Assembly: GCA_014801075.1 (NCBI GenBank)
Contig: JAAVEW010000018.1
Location: forward strand, 2,140-44,352
From: Barnesiella sp.
GTDB taxonomy: Bacteria; Bacteroidota; Bacteroidia; Bacteroidales; Muribaculaceae
Length of the DNA stretch: 42,213 nucleotides
Reading direction: 5' to 3'
Shown: positions 1 through 8,468 of the stretch, piece after piece
Numbering within the stretch: position 1 is the first letter of the stretch
Layout of the letters: each line of letters begins with the position of its first letter
Notes under the pieces: model-generated
The model's input: the letters and a program-made list of their open reading frames with translations, nothing else
Databases searched by the model: none
What the model was told of the DNA's origin: nothing
Translations under genes and position numbers: made by a program

Positions 1-1
1 C

Positions 2-148
2 GAAGGTTTTGCTCATGGTTCTGCACTTCCCGATGATTTCAAACTTTGGTTAAGCCGTCATCCCGGTCTAAGCATTGACGAAGCCATCAGCCGCTACCGA
101 GATGAACAGAAAGCCAAGCAACGCAGAAGCGGGCACAAACTCCACTAA
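2..148 (+). CDS. 3' end of an unidentified protein (partial)
   Basis: The reading frame enters from the left edge and stops with TAA at 146-148, giving the last 48 residues of a protein. The tail is hydrophilic and ends in a Lys/Arg-rich stretch (KAKQRRSGHKLH). The segment LPDDFKLWLSRHPGLSIDEA resembles short helical C-terminal tails of plasmid or conjugation proteins, but this is only an impression. It converges on the minus-strand operon to its right, and a GC-rich hairpin follows the stop directly. Its composition matches the AT-rich accessory region. No function can be assigned from this fragment. Confidence 0.5.
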   Translation, partial: EGFAHGSALPDDFKLWLSRHPGLSIDEAISRYRDEQKAKQRRSGHKLH

Positions 149-155
149 ACTTAAA

Positions 156-187
156 AGCCGCCGAGAGCCATAACCCTCTCGACGGCT
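156..187 (+). terminator. Hairpin after the left-edge gene
   Basis: Twelve-base arms (156-167 and 176-187) with one mismatch enclose an 8-base loop, starting 8 bases after the stop codon. The tail is only weakly T-rich, so it may work as a terminator or just as a 3' stabilising stem. Confidence 0.6.
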
Positions 188-300
188 TTATGCATCTAAT
201 ATCCTCATACTTTTGAACTAAGCCTCCAATTTTTATTATAGACTCTTAAACATTGGAATTCAGGGTCTATAGATATCGATTTCAACATAAATCTTTGAAT
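188..300. other. Convergent intergenic gap
   Basis: AT-rich spacer between the two convergent transcription units. It holds a 7-bp inverted repeat (TATAGAC at 237-243, GTCTATA at 265-271) that could terminate the minus-strand operon, although no clear U-tail follows. Confidence 0.3.
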
Positions 301-1095
301 TCAAGTCTTTCCATATTTGTCCATGTACAGATCCATTTTCTTTCTGCAATGTATGCTCATTGGTGTGTTTATAAATAATGGATTGTATAGAAGAGATCTC
401 TTCAAAATCTTATTAAGAAGTTTAAAATTTTCCATCTGTGCTTTGTCAAAAGAGTATATGTCTACATCTACCTCAGGTTGAAGGCAATCAAGGAACATAA
501 AATATTTTCGTAATATCCCAACAATGTAATCACTTAATTGTATCATCGCATTAGAAGACGAATCGCAAAAAGAATAGTGACATAATACTGTCCCATCATA
601 CTTTAGGTTTTCCGAAGACAATTTGTCTTGCACCTGTTTCTCTTCGTCAAATAATAAAGTCTTATGTCTAAATGTAATTATTTCTTGACGATAGAACTGG
701 CAATAGTCTTTAACCCATTCATGGGTAGTCTCATCCTGAATGAATGGTAAACTCTTCTGGGTACACGCTTTTTCAAGACAGTGTTTTAGAAATAGTTTAT
801 GTGGATATACCATAAGATTTTCAGCATCAGCATTTATTGATTGATCCACGAAACACAAAAGTCCGTCTATGAAATCCTTAATTTCCGTGACCTTTATATT
901 GGGATATTTATATTTTTTGAAATGGCTAATGGTAGCTTGTGGATCAGTTTTTAGTATTTCATATAATATAGCTTTAAACTCGTATGGATCTAAATTTAGT
1001 CCTTCTATAGAATCAACAATATCAACAAAACCATAATAAAGAACTTGGGCAGCATTAAAATGTATGTGCCATCCATTTTTCTCAATTAGGTTCAA
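301..1095 (-). pseudogene. DUF3800 protein, C-terminal part (frameshifted)
   Basis: This 264-codon frame carries the rest of a DUF3800 protein whose N-terminus is encoded at 1092-1412 in another frame. It has no ATG start; the first possible start is a TTG directly at the overlap. The text reads on naturally from the upstream half (GWHIHFNAAQVLYYGFVDIVDS), and near its end has the DUF3800-type segment SNAMIQLSDYIVG, with a conserved Asp after Gln. DUF3800 proteins are RNase H-like and common in defence and mobile regions; their activity is mostly unknown. The frame continues open upstream across the A7 run, so one extra A would join both halves into about 370 residues. It is either a recent pseudogene, an assembly error, or a programmed -1 frameshift. 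Confidence 0.75.
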
Positions 1096-1412
1096 TACAT
1101 TAGTAACTTTTGTTTTTTTAAAATATCAAAGAATGAACCCTTTAAATCATTCTTTGCTTTCAACTCTTTTGTTCTCTCTATTCCAAGAGAATCTTTTAAT
1201 TCATTTATTGATAATGAATTTTCTGATTGAACACCACCTAATACAAATACGGCATCATAATTAGTATTCAACATATCTCTCTTGATAATAAGATGCTTGT
1301 CATTACCTGATTCATCGTAATAGAGAGTCTCCGCCCGTTCTAGATACTCATTATAACCCTGAATCTCTATTAATTGGGAGATCTTATCATATAAATCTTT
1401 TATGTCGGCCAT
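1092..1412 (-). CDS. DUF3800 protein, N-terminal part
   Basis: The 106-residue frame starts with ATG and contains the DUF3800 hallmark ETLYYDESGNDKHLI, in which the Asp of DESG is the expected metal ligand, followed by a second strand (YDAVFVLGGV) typical of the family. It stops 14 codons after the homology is interrupted: after ILKK the frame runs KQKLLMY-stop, while the -1 frame gives TKVTNVLNLIEKNG, which fits the family. It is the last gene of the minus operon, 25 bp after the four-cysteine protein. In other contexts DUF3800 genes sit in defence islands; that context is consistent here but not proof of a role. Alone this fragment lacks the C-terminal catalytic region. Confidence 0.75.
   Translation of the reverse strand: MADIKDLYDKISQLIEIQGYNEYLERAETLYYDESGNDKHLIIKRDMLNTNYDAVFVLGGVQSENSLSINELKDSLGIERTKELKAKNDLKGSFFDILKKQKLLMY
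1113..1119 (-). other. A7 homopolymer at the DUF3800 frame break
   Basis: On the minus strand the sequence reads T-AAAAAAA-C. The zero frame passes as TTA AAA AAA CAA and stops 18 bases later; the -1 frame is open into the downstream half. An eighth A, or ribosome slippage of -1 on AAA AAA, restores a continuous DUF3800 protein. Confidence 0.7.
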
Positions 1413-1437
1413 ATTCTACAATGCGTTTGTTTTTTAC

Positions 1438-1677
1438 TTATATTATTGAGGATTCGTACTCTTCTAAATCTTCAGGAGTTATGAATATTCTATACCCTTG
1501 AGATTCTTTCAGCTTTAGCTGTGTATACAGCCATTCAACCTCCTTGTCACATTGAGCACAAGTACCTTTACAATTTTCATTATTTGAACAGGGATATGGC
1601 TCATAATTGATCCCATTTATGTCCGCTATTCTCTGACGAATACCCTTAAGTATTTTGCATTTGCTCCTACCATCCAT
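1438..1677 (-). CDS. Small four-cysteine protein beside radical SAM activase
   Basis: A 79-residue protein with a cysteine cluster C30-x5-C36-x3-C40-x2-C43, suited to binding Zn or an Fe-S cluster, between a basic helix (KCKILKGIRQRIADINGI) and an amphipathic helix (EVEWLYTQLKLKES). I recall similar CKGTCPxC segments at the N-terminus of some Bacteroidales TonB-like proteins, but here it stands alone with no membrane segment. Its ATG overlaps the radical SAM stop (TAATG), so the two are translationally coupled and probably act together: it could be a partner, a metal carrier, or even a substrate. It ends in an acidic tail. Function unknown. Confidence 0.8.
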   Translation of the reverse strand: MDGRSKCKILKGIRQRIADINGINYEPYPCSNNENCKGTCAQCDKEVEWLYTQLKLKESQGYRIFITPEDLEEYESSII

Positions 1678-2285
1678 TATATTACCTTGTAAGAAAATTT
1701 GTCAAAACGAGAGTATCCTATTTGCTCAAGCTTGTGATAGCTACTGCGAATATCGGATTCTGTATTAAACCCTTTAATAAAGGGTAAACGTATAAGAACT
1801 CTTTTCGCTAGCCCTAAATCCGCAATCTTTTTCAGATTGTGGATTACGACTGCGTTATCTTTACTTGTATAGCGTTTATAAATGGACGGATTCATGTCCT
1901 TAATGTCAACAATCCACTCGTCAACGTACTCTATCAAGCTATACCATTCTTCGTAAGGTACGTTTAAAGATGTTTCCATTGTTGTATGCCAATCCTTTGC
2001 ACCGAGTTCCAAAACATCTTGGATAAAGGAGGGTTGTAGCAATGGCTCTCCACCACCGAAAGTTAATCCCCCACCGGTGGCTGCAAAATATAACTGATCT
2101 ATTTTGATGGTGTTGTATAGTTCAATGGAAGAAACTGTAGAGTCTGACTCAATAATATGACATTTTTTGTTTAAACAAAACTTGCAGTTCAGTGAACAGT
2201 TATAGAAAGCAACAAGTGTGGTTATACCGTGACCATCTGTGCCCATTCGCAAACGGTCAACTCCCATAATATTAGCAATCCTCAT
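1677..2285 (-). CDS. Radical SAM activase, PflA/NrdG-like
   Basis: A 202-residue radical SAM protein. The cluster motif C30-x3-C34-x2-C37 (YNCSLNCKFC) binds the 4Fe-4S that cleaves S-adenosylmethionine. A glycine-rich SAM-binding stretch follows (GGGLTFGGGEPLLQ), then the METSLNV strand and the IVDIKDMNPSIYKRYT segment, as in pyruvate-formate-lyase activating enzymes. It is slightly shorter than typical PflA (about 240). No glycyl radical enzyme or anaerobic ribonucleotide reductase is encoded nearby, so the substrate is unknown and may be another product of this operon. The start overlaps the 3' end of the 1251-aa gene by 14 bp and its stop overlaps the ATG of the small cysteine protein, which indicates tight coupling. 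Confidence 0.88.
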   Translation of the reverse strand: MRIANIMGVDRLRMGTDGHGITTLVAFYNCSLNCKFCLNKKCHIIESDSTVSSIELYNTIKIDQLYFAATGGGLTFGGGEPLLQPSFIQDVLELGAKDWHTTMETSLNVPYEEWYSLIEYVDEWIVDIKDMNPSIYKRYTSKDNAVVIHNLKKIADLGLAKRVLIRLPFIKGFNTESDIRSSYHKLEQIGYSRFDKFSYKVI

Positions 2286-5200
2286 CGTTTTCTATAATAT
2301 TAAATCTCCTATCCATTTCACGTTGACTCCATTGACGATGATGGATGGGTTTAAAAGTATATTTGTTCTTCGTAGATTTTGGGACCACTATCGTAATGCA
2401 CTTGAACGATTCAACATCAGGTTTATAGTTTAAATCTAGTTCCTCTATAAAACTTCCCATTGTCGTACAATGCGAATGGTATGCAGAAGGGAAAAGATCA
2501 GAATCTTGATATTCAAAGATTGATTCTGAAGCATTTGTAGACAATCCTTTAAATTCGATCCTTTCTAAGGAAACGCATCTGCCAAATGCTGCACTTTTGA
2601 TTTCATGTACTGATTTTGGAATGGATATACTTCTCAAATTTCTGCACCCCCAGAAAGAGCCTATTCCCAAAAATTCTATACCTTCAGACAGTTTAATATT
2701 TTCTAGATGCTTCGAATTATAGAATGCATATTCTGACAAAGAAATAATATCCTTAGGTATAACAACTTCAACCACGCCAGATTCGTAAAATGCCAACGGT
2801 GACATTGAACTAATACCTTCTAAAGAGATAAAAGAATTATCACCAAAATAGCATTCCAAATTTTTTGTTATATGGTTTATTAGCATGCCTTTTTGGGCTT
2901 TAAAGTGACCATTATATCCTGTGATGATATTTTTTATTTTGTCAAAGGGTCTTATCCCCATATTTGTTAAAGATGAGGGTATTCGAACCTCTTGAATAGC
3001 ACAGCCGTAAAAGCATAAATCCCCAATTAATTTAACAGAGCTCCCTAAGTTGACACGTTCCAGATTGCTACAATATGCAAAAGCATAATTACCTATTGTT
3101 TCCAGCGTGTCTGGGAAGTCAATATTTCTTAATTCGCAGTTTGAATTAAAAGCATTATCCTTTATTGAAACTAAGCATGATGGAAGGTGAACATACTTTA
3201 AGTTACACCCCTCAAAAGTATTAGGTTCAATAGTTCTAATGGAACCTAAAGACCATATTTCCTCAAGTGCTTCACATCCCCAGAAAGCAGATTCTCCGAT
3301 GAATCTCACACTCTTTGGCAAATCTAATGATTTAAGTGAATAGCAATCTTCAAATGCCATACGTCCAATAGATTCAATTCCTTCCGGCATGTAAATTTCC
3401 TCAAGATTTCTTGAATTTGAAAAACATCCATTAGCAATGGATTTAACATTATTAGGTATAGTGAATCGTTTTTGTTTTCCCCAATATGCAATAATCGTAC
3501 TGCCATCTTTTGAATATAAAGCATCATCTTTGACCATAAAGAATGGAGATTGATTCTTTATTGCAATTTTTGTATCGTGGTAGTATGGGTCGCTAGCGAA
3601 TGGATTATCTCCTATTACAACAACTGAAGGTGGAATTATTAGTTGTTCAATAGATTGATTTCCGAAAGCTCCATCGCAAATAATACGGGTCCCCTTACGT
3701 ATATTATAAGATTTACGATGAACGAAACTGCATGTTAAGACCTTTTTCCCATCCTTAGAATACAGAACTCCATACTCATCCTTTTCTCCAGCTGCCTTTT
3801 CTTCATCTGTTGCTTTTGTTGATATTGAAGCTATACGCCGTAATTTAATAAGTGCTTCTACGAAACCATTAGCAGCTGATTTTTCGTACCACACCATAGA
3901 TAACGACACATCTTTAGAAACAAATACCCCATAAGCATAACATTTTGCCAATAAATACTGATACAACGCATTTCCATCATTTGCTTTCTGCTTAATGGTA
4001 TTAAAGAGACTCCCTATACCAACAACGATGTTTTCTTCCTTCTCAAGTTTAGATTTAACAAACCAAAAGAGAGCCTTTTCATAATTTCTTGATGTCCCAT
4101 ATCCTTTGAAGTACCATTCTGACAATTTCTTTTGAGCCTTAGAATTACCATTTTCAGCAGCCTTCTCTTTCCAGAACAATGCTTGTTGCGGATTTACTTT
4201 GGTTCCAGTACCTTGCTGATAACATATCGAGACATTATTTGCAGCCACTGAACCTCCTGCTTCTGCGGCTTTCAAATAAAAAGAGAAAGCCTCTTCTTCA
4301 TCCTTTTCAACACCACGACCATTTTCATAGCATACAGCAAGATTGTTCATTGCTGATGAAGAACCATGGTCAGCAGCTATCTTATACCACTTTACTGCCT
4401 CAACATAGTTTTTTTCTATACCATTTCCATTGGCATAAAACAATGCTACATAAAAAGCAGCATCATAATCACCTCTTTCAGCAGCGATCAAATACCATTT
4501 AAACGATTCTTTTTGATTTTTAGACACACCCAGAATTCCGTTTTTATATATTTCTGCAAGTCTTTTCTGAGCTTCGAGGCTGCCATTCTTTGCAGCCAAT
4601 TTATAGTTCTTTACTGACAAATTATTAGAATGATCTATACCGCCTTCTTTGAATCCCGTTTCATAGTAACGAGCCATACGCAGGCAAGCTGGTGTGATAC
4701 TATCTTTCGCTGCAGATCGGATGTTCTTAACACCTAAAATAATATTCTTGTCACAATATTTGCCTTTTAAAAGATAAGTTCCATAAAGCCATTTTGCTCT
4801 AGTATTTCCAAGTTCTGATGCAATTCTAAAGTTTTCAAATGCAGTCTTATGGTTACCAGCTATCTTTTCTATTTCGCCAAGAGTTAGATAATAAAGCGGA
4901 GTATCACGTTCTTTTAGCCTATTTATGGTTTCTATGGCTAAAGATATATTTCTCTCAACTCCATGACCTCTTGCATACATAAGAGCCAAATTCCTGATAG
5001 CATTCGGGAATCCGTTTTCTGCCGCAAACTTAAACCATGTAAACGCTTCTTTATAGCTTTTTTCTACTAAAATGCCTTTTGTATAGAATAATCCCATAAC
5101 ATTCATACATTCAGCATCTCCATTCGAAGCACAAATTTTTACTTCATTAAAAATTGCTTTGGCTGATTCTTTGTCATGCCAGATTGTGATATCGCCAAAG

Positions 5201-6027
5201 AATTCTTTTACTTTTCGATGAATCTCTTCTACATTGATATTTGCGAATTCTCTATCTCTTGTACTGCACAACATGGCACAACATGTCCAGTCTTTATCTT
5301 CTCTCAACTGTTGCTTGTCAAGACATTTTCTAAAATAGCAATCTACCCCTAAAAAATCCACAAACTCTGAAAGACGACTTATACGCCTTGCATTCTGCAT
5401 TGGAGAAACAATCACAAAATCATTGTCGCCTTGGCACGATGATTTAATTTTATTAGCTAATGGCGTAATATCGTATGATTCTACATCTAAAATATTGGAA
5501 AAAAGATGAAGGGTTGGGCAATCTGTGTCTATTCGAATGTCATCTTCTAATAATTCATCAAAACCTTTTTGAATTGCTGTTATTGTTGCCTCAGGGAAGA
5601 AACAATTACAAAGTAGCTCTGCTCTTGACAATGCCACAGCAGAAGGCTCTATTAAAGTTATAGAATGAACTTTTTGCTGTAAATTGTAACCTTTTATAAA
5701 GTCATGGTAGCACATTGTAGCTAATCCCTGACCACATCCATAATCAACAATATCGATCTTCTCTGCTGATTTTATGTATGGACTTAATTGTTTGAAGGCA
5801 TACATCAATTTCTCTGCATGCATTTGCCCATAAGAATAGAAATACATCTGCAATAATGGCTCATTATCAAGCAATTCTACACCACGATTCAATTGATCAA
5901 ACAATTCGTCAATTAAACCTGATGGGAGTTTTTGAATGAAGTCGCAAGAAATATTACGAACCTTCTCAAATGAAGGCTCATCCATATGCTCTACAATGTA
6001 TGCAAATGTAGTTTTAGATTCTTTCAT
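2272..6027 (-). CDS. Methyltransferase-like / Sel1-repeat / LRR fusion protein
   Basis: A 1251-residue three-part protein. Residues about 1-290 resemble a class I SAM-dependent methyltransferase: motif I is IDIVDYGCGQG (91-101) and the acidic strand LIEPS follows at 125-129. Residues about 305-745 are a long series of Sel1-type repeats (A-x-G-x-x-x-A pattern; for instance YKIAADHGSSSAMNNLA). Residues about 765-1205 are BspA-type (LRR_5) leucine-rich repeats (LKSLDLPKSVRFIGESAFWG). No signal peptide is visible, so it is probably cytoplasmic, unlike most BspA-type proteins, which are secreted. Sel1 and LRR arrays are binding platforms; together with the methyltransferase they suggest a scaffold that recognises a protein partner. 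Its ATG overlaps the DUF1848 stop (ATGA). The combination of modules is one I do not recognise. Confidence 0.85.
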   Translation of the reverse strand: MKESKTTFAYIVEHMDEPSFEKVRNISCDFIQKLPSGLIDELFDQLNRGVELLDNEPLLQMYFYSYGQMHAEKLMYAFKQLSPYIKSAEKIDIVDYGCGQGLATMCYHDFIKGYNLQQKVHSITLIEPSAVALSRAELLCNCFFPEATITAIQKGFDELLEDDIRIDTDCPTLHLFSNILDVESYDITPLANKIKSSCQGDNDFVIVSPMQNARRISRLSEFVDFLGVDCYFRKCLDKQQLREDKDWTCCAMLCSTRDREFANINVEEIHRKVKEFFGDITIWHDKESAKAIFNEVKICASNGDAECMNVMGLFYTKGILVEKSYKEAFTWFKFAAENGFPNAIRNLALMYARGHGVERNISLAIETINRLKERDTPLYYLTLGEIEKIAGNHKTAFENFRIASELGNTRAKWLYGTYLLKGKYCDKNIILGVKNIRSAAKDSITPACLRMARYYETGFKEGGIDHSNNLSVKNYKLAAKNGSLEAQKRLAEIYKNGILGVSKNQKESFKWYLIAAERGDYDAAFYVALFYANGNGIEKNYVEAVKWYKIAADHGSSSAMNNLAVCYENGRGVEKDEEEAFSFYLKAAEAGGSVAANNVSICYQQGTGTKVNPQQALFWKEKAAENGNSKAQKKLSEWYFKGYGTSRNYEKALFWFVKSKLEKEENIVVGIGSLFNTIKQKANDGNALYQYLLAKCYAYGVFVSKDVSLSMVWYEKSAANGFVEALIKLRRIASISTKATDEEKAAGEKDEYGVLYSKDGKKVLTCSFVHRKSYNIRKGTRIICDGAFGNQSIEQLIIPPSVVVIGDNPFASDPYYHDTKIAIKNQSPFFMVKDDALYSKDGSTIIAYWGKQKRFTIPNNVKSIANGCFSNSRNLEEIYMPEGIESIGRMAFEDCYSLKSLDLPKSVRFIGESAFWGCEALEEIWSLGSIRTIEPNTFEGCNLKYVHLPSCLVSIKDNAFNSNCELRNIDFPDTLETIGNYAFAYCSNLERVNLGSSVKLIGDLCFYGCAIQEVRIPSSLTNMGIRPFDKIKNIITGYNGHFKAQKGMLINHITKNLECYFGDNSFISLEGISSMSPLAFYESGVVEVVIPKDIISLSEYAFYNSKHLENIKLSEGIEFLGIGSFWGCRNLRSISIPKSVHEIKSAAFGRCVSLERIEFKGLSTNASESIFEYQDSDLFPSAYHSHCTTMGSFIEELDLNYKPDVESFKCITIVVPKSTKNKYTFKPIHHRQWSQREMDRRFNIIENDEDC

Positions 6028-7106
6028 CTTCCAGTTATTGTTTCACTCCAAGGATTCAGTTTGTGTTGATTACAATTGCGTACTGCCGCTTCTTTACTAC
6101 TATTGGCGTAACAGTACTCACAAAGATGAGGGCAAGTGTTGTACTCTCCTATATCTTTGCTTTTCATGCAGCCACAAGCAATGCGTTGTCCCTTATCTCT
6201 ATTATTTTGGCGAATAGCAATATATCTGTCATTGCCTATATCAACTGCATCCTCAGGAATATCTATTGGCTCAAGTTCGGCAAATAGATTGTCCGAATGA
6301 GCGGTGTCGAGAATTTCAGCACCTAAGAATTTCAACAATTCTGGCGAGTGAGAGCCGAAACGTACCATTAGTCTGTCATCGACGCAATGGTTGTGTTCTA
6401 CTTCGGGAAGATTTGTGGCTTCCCCGCAGGTAGCAAGTATGAAGTTCCAGCCTTTTCGCTTGTTGAGTTCAACAAGGCGACGTGCTAATTCAAACATTTG
6501 CTCTGGTGTCCAATCGATGTAATTGATATGACTTCGTTCAAGGTTTGACTTAACTTTTCGATAGGAAATGATGTCAGCGAAACTGAAAACAAGTTTTTCA
6601 GTGAAGCCTACCAATTGATCGCCGATATTCTCTATTTTGGATAAGAGTTTATCCATATCAATCTTATCGGTAAGGATAAGTGGGTCGAATCTCCAAACTA
6701 CAGCACCTTTACCAAGGTTCTCCACAAGAAGTTTGAATGTCTCAATACGTTCAACGAGCGGTCTGACCCCTCGTTCCAATCCCTCTTGTTCATAATCGTT
6801 GAGTGTGTATTGGACATAGCAACCGATACCACGCGACTTCAAATATTCAAGATGATCAAGGATTGGTCGTGGATTTTTTGACCAAAATACGATAAACTTG
6901 GTGTCGTCATACCCGACATAACTTTTAACGCCATTGAAAGGATTAGTCCATGCGGAATAGCCTTTCTTCAACCTATGAAAGAACCAATCAGCATAGAACG
7001 CCGGAATATCCGTGCTTCTGCTTGCGGATACGACAATGGGGAAAGTGGCTTTAGCCACTTCTCCATTATCAAGAGTAATGAATCTATCTTCTTGCTTCTT
7101 TGCCAT
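6024..7106 (-). CDS. DUF1848 family iron-sulfur protein
   Basis: A 360-residue DUF1848 protein. The N-terminal signature is VVSASRSTDIPAFYADWFF, followed by KFIVFWSKNPRP and YVQYTLNDYE, strands of a TIM-barrel-like core. The C-terminal end (about residues 307-340) is rich in cysteines (CGCMKSKDIGEYNTC then CEYCYANSS), fitting a 4Fe-4S site; the family is thought to be distantly related to radical SAM enzymes, but no reaction is established for it. It starts 2 bp after the upstream gene stops and its own stop overlaps the next ATG, so it belongs to the same transcript. Two Fe-S/radical-type proteins in one six-gene operon is notable. Confidence 0.88.
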   Translation of the reverse strand: MAKKQEDRFITLDNGEVAKATFPIVVSASRSTDIPAFYADWFFHRLKKGYSAWTNPFNGVKSYVGYDDTKFIVFWSKNPRPILDHLEYLKSRGIGCYVQYTLNDYEQEGLERGVRPLVERIETFKLLVENLGKGAVVWRFDPLILTDKIDMDKLLSKIENIGDQLVGFTEKLVFSFADIISYRKVKSNLERSHINYIDWTPEQMFELARRLVELNKRKGWNFILATCGEATNLPEVEHNHCVDDRLMVRFGSHSPELLKFLGAEILDTAHSDNLFAELEPIDIPEDAVDIGNDRYIAIRQNNRDKGQRIACGCMKSKDIGEYNTCPHLCEYCYANSSKEAAVRNCNQHKLNPWSETITGR

Positions 7107-7108
7107 AG

Positions 7109-8392
7109 TTAGAAATCTACATCCTCATTGTCATATACTTTATCAGACAAGAATGTAAACACCTTTGAATGATTATTCTGTCCTTCGGCAGCTACACTTG
7201 CACGAGTTTTGTTTTGACCGAAAAAGCCGCTATCAATCTTTCTTTCAAGGTCAATGAATTGTGCATTCAGAATAGGAATACTTCTGAATGCAGCGGATCT
7301 GGATAAATCACTATAAATCATTGAAAGTAATGCGTCACGGCTTTCAAATTGAGATAGACCCATGAAATCAAAACCACCGCCTTTATTTGTTGCTGACGAA
7401 ACAGTGTATTGAAACGCCTCCTTATCTTGAAGCATAATCAGAAGCCTATTGCGGATTAGGTTCAAGTCGTTGGGATGCGATTGTAACGCATCACTAACAA
7501 GTAAGTAAGCGAGACTTAGTATTTGTTGTCTATCGTCAATATCCTGTACAGTTCCGTAAGAGATAAACACAAACAATCCATTACCCACTATTGCTTTATC
7601 GTGAATGTCCTTTAACGACGATGGGTTACGTTGAATTTCACGCCATGCCTTGAACATGGGATGATAAACAGCATCTCCGTCGTTCCCTCTTTTTAGATTA
7701 TCCATGGCTTCTTGGGCGAGAATCTCCACTTGAGGTTTGGTCTTTGTAACTCCCTCCGAAGCCAAGTTACGTGGATTTACGGAAATGCTATTATATGAAG
7801 ATTCTTTATCCGCTGTGCTCGTCGATTGAGTAGATTCCGTATAAACAGACTTACGATATTCCAAGTCAACATTGCGATCGAACATGTGAAGTACGCATTT
7901 GGAGACTTTGCCATTTGTGTAATATACGGTTAAGCCGTAGTCGCGATAATCGACCATTTGCCAGCCAATTGGGGTCTGAGCCTCAATTGGGAAGCCACGT
8001 AGTTCTACCTTGTCTGCAGTTTTGCTAACAAGACGCATAGGCTTGTCCGACATATTCGGTTTGCCAATGTCTTCATTGAAGACTTTGACGATATATCCAT
8101 CGCCTGGGGTTAATTTATATCCTCTGCACCCGCTTGTGTTTTTCTCAACACTGACAGTCCGCCCACATTGTTGTAACCCCATAACTTCGCGGCCGTTCTC
8201 AAATCGTTGGTGGCAATCAGATTTGAACACGAATGGCTCTAACGTATGAGAAGACGGCTTTGAAGCCGTAGATTTCATTTGAGACTGCGTTTGCTTCGGA
8301 GTTAATGGCTTTTGAGTTGCCTGTGAAGTAGTGGATTCAGCTTTAGGCTGTTCATCTCTCTTTTTGCCGAATAAAAAATCCAAGAAGCCCAT
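7109..8392 (-). CDS. Unknown 427-aa protein, first gene of the operon
   Basis: I do not recognise this protein by family name. It opens with a short hydrophobic stretch (MGFLDFLFGKK), then a Ser/Thr/Gln/Lys-rich linker to about residue 50. A first domain (about 50-185) contains several Cys and aromatic residues (FKSDCHQRFENGREVMGLQQ) and looks like a beta-rich fold. After a second Ser-rich linker, residues about 220-425 form a helical domain (ILSLAYLLVSDALQSHPNDL). It has no signal peptide. It is the promoter-proximal gene, with DUF1848 2 bp downstream. The start ATG follows an AT-rich leader with a large inverted repeat. A role as recognition or regulatory subunit is a guess. Confidence 0.75.
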   Translation of the reverse strand: MGFLDFLFGKKRDEQPKAESTTSQATQKPLTPKQTQSQMKSTASKPSSHTLEPFVFKSDCHQRFENGREVMGLQQCGRTVSVEKNTSGCRGYKLTPGDGYIVKVFNEDIGKPNMSDKPMRLVSKTADKVELRGFPIEAQTPIGWQMVDYRDYGLTVYYTNGKVSKCVLHMFDRNVDLEYRKSVYTESTQSTSTADKESSYNSISVNPRNLASEGVTKTKPQVEILAQEAMDNLKRGNDGDAVYHPMFKAWREIQRNPSSLKDIHDKAIVGNGLFVFISYGTVQDIDDRQQILSLAYLLVSDALQSHPNDLNLIRNRLLIMLQDKEAFQYTVSSATNKGGGFDFMGLSQFESRDALLSMIYSDLSRSAAFRSIPILNAQFIDLERKIDSGFFGQNKTRASVAAEGQNNHSKVFTFLSDKVYDNEDVDF

Positions 8393-8468
8393 ATTGAGAT
8401 ATTATTTTTTAACCGGTAGCTCTGCGGTGGTTGTACGAAAAGAAAACGTGAGCCAACTATGCCACGTC

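Noticed and set aside
1677-2285. Anaerobic ribonucleotide reductase activator (NrdG)
   Set aside because: No nrdD in the neighbourhood, and the partners in the operon are unrelated; only the general PflA/NrdG-like class is supported.
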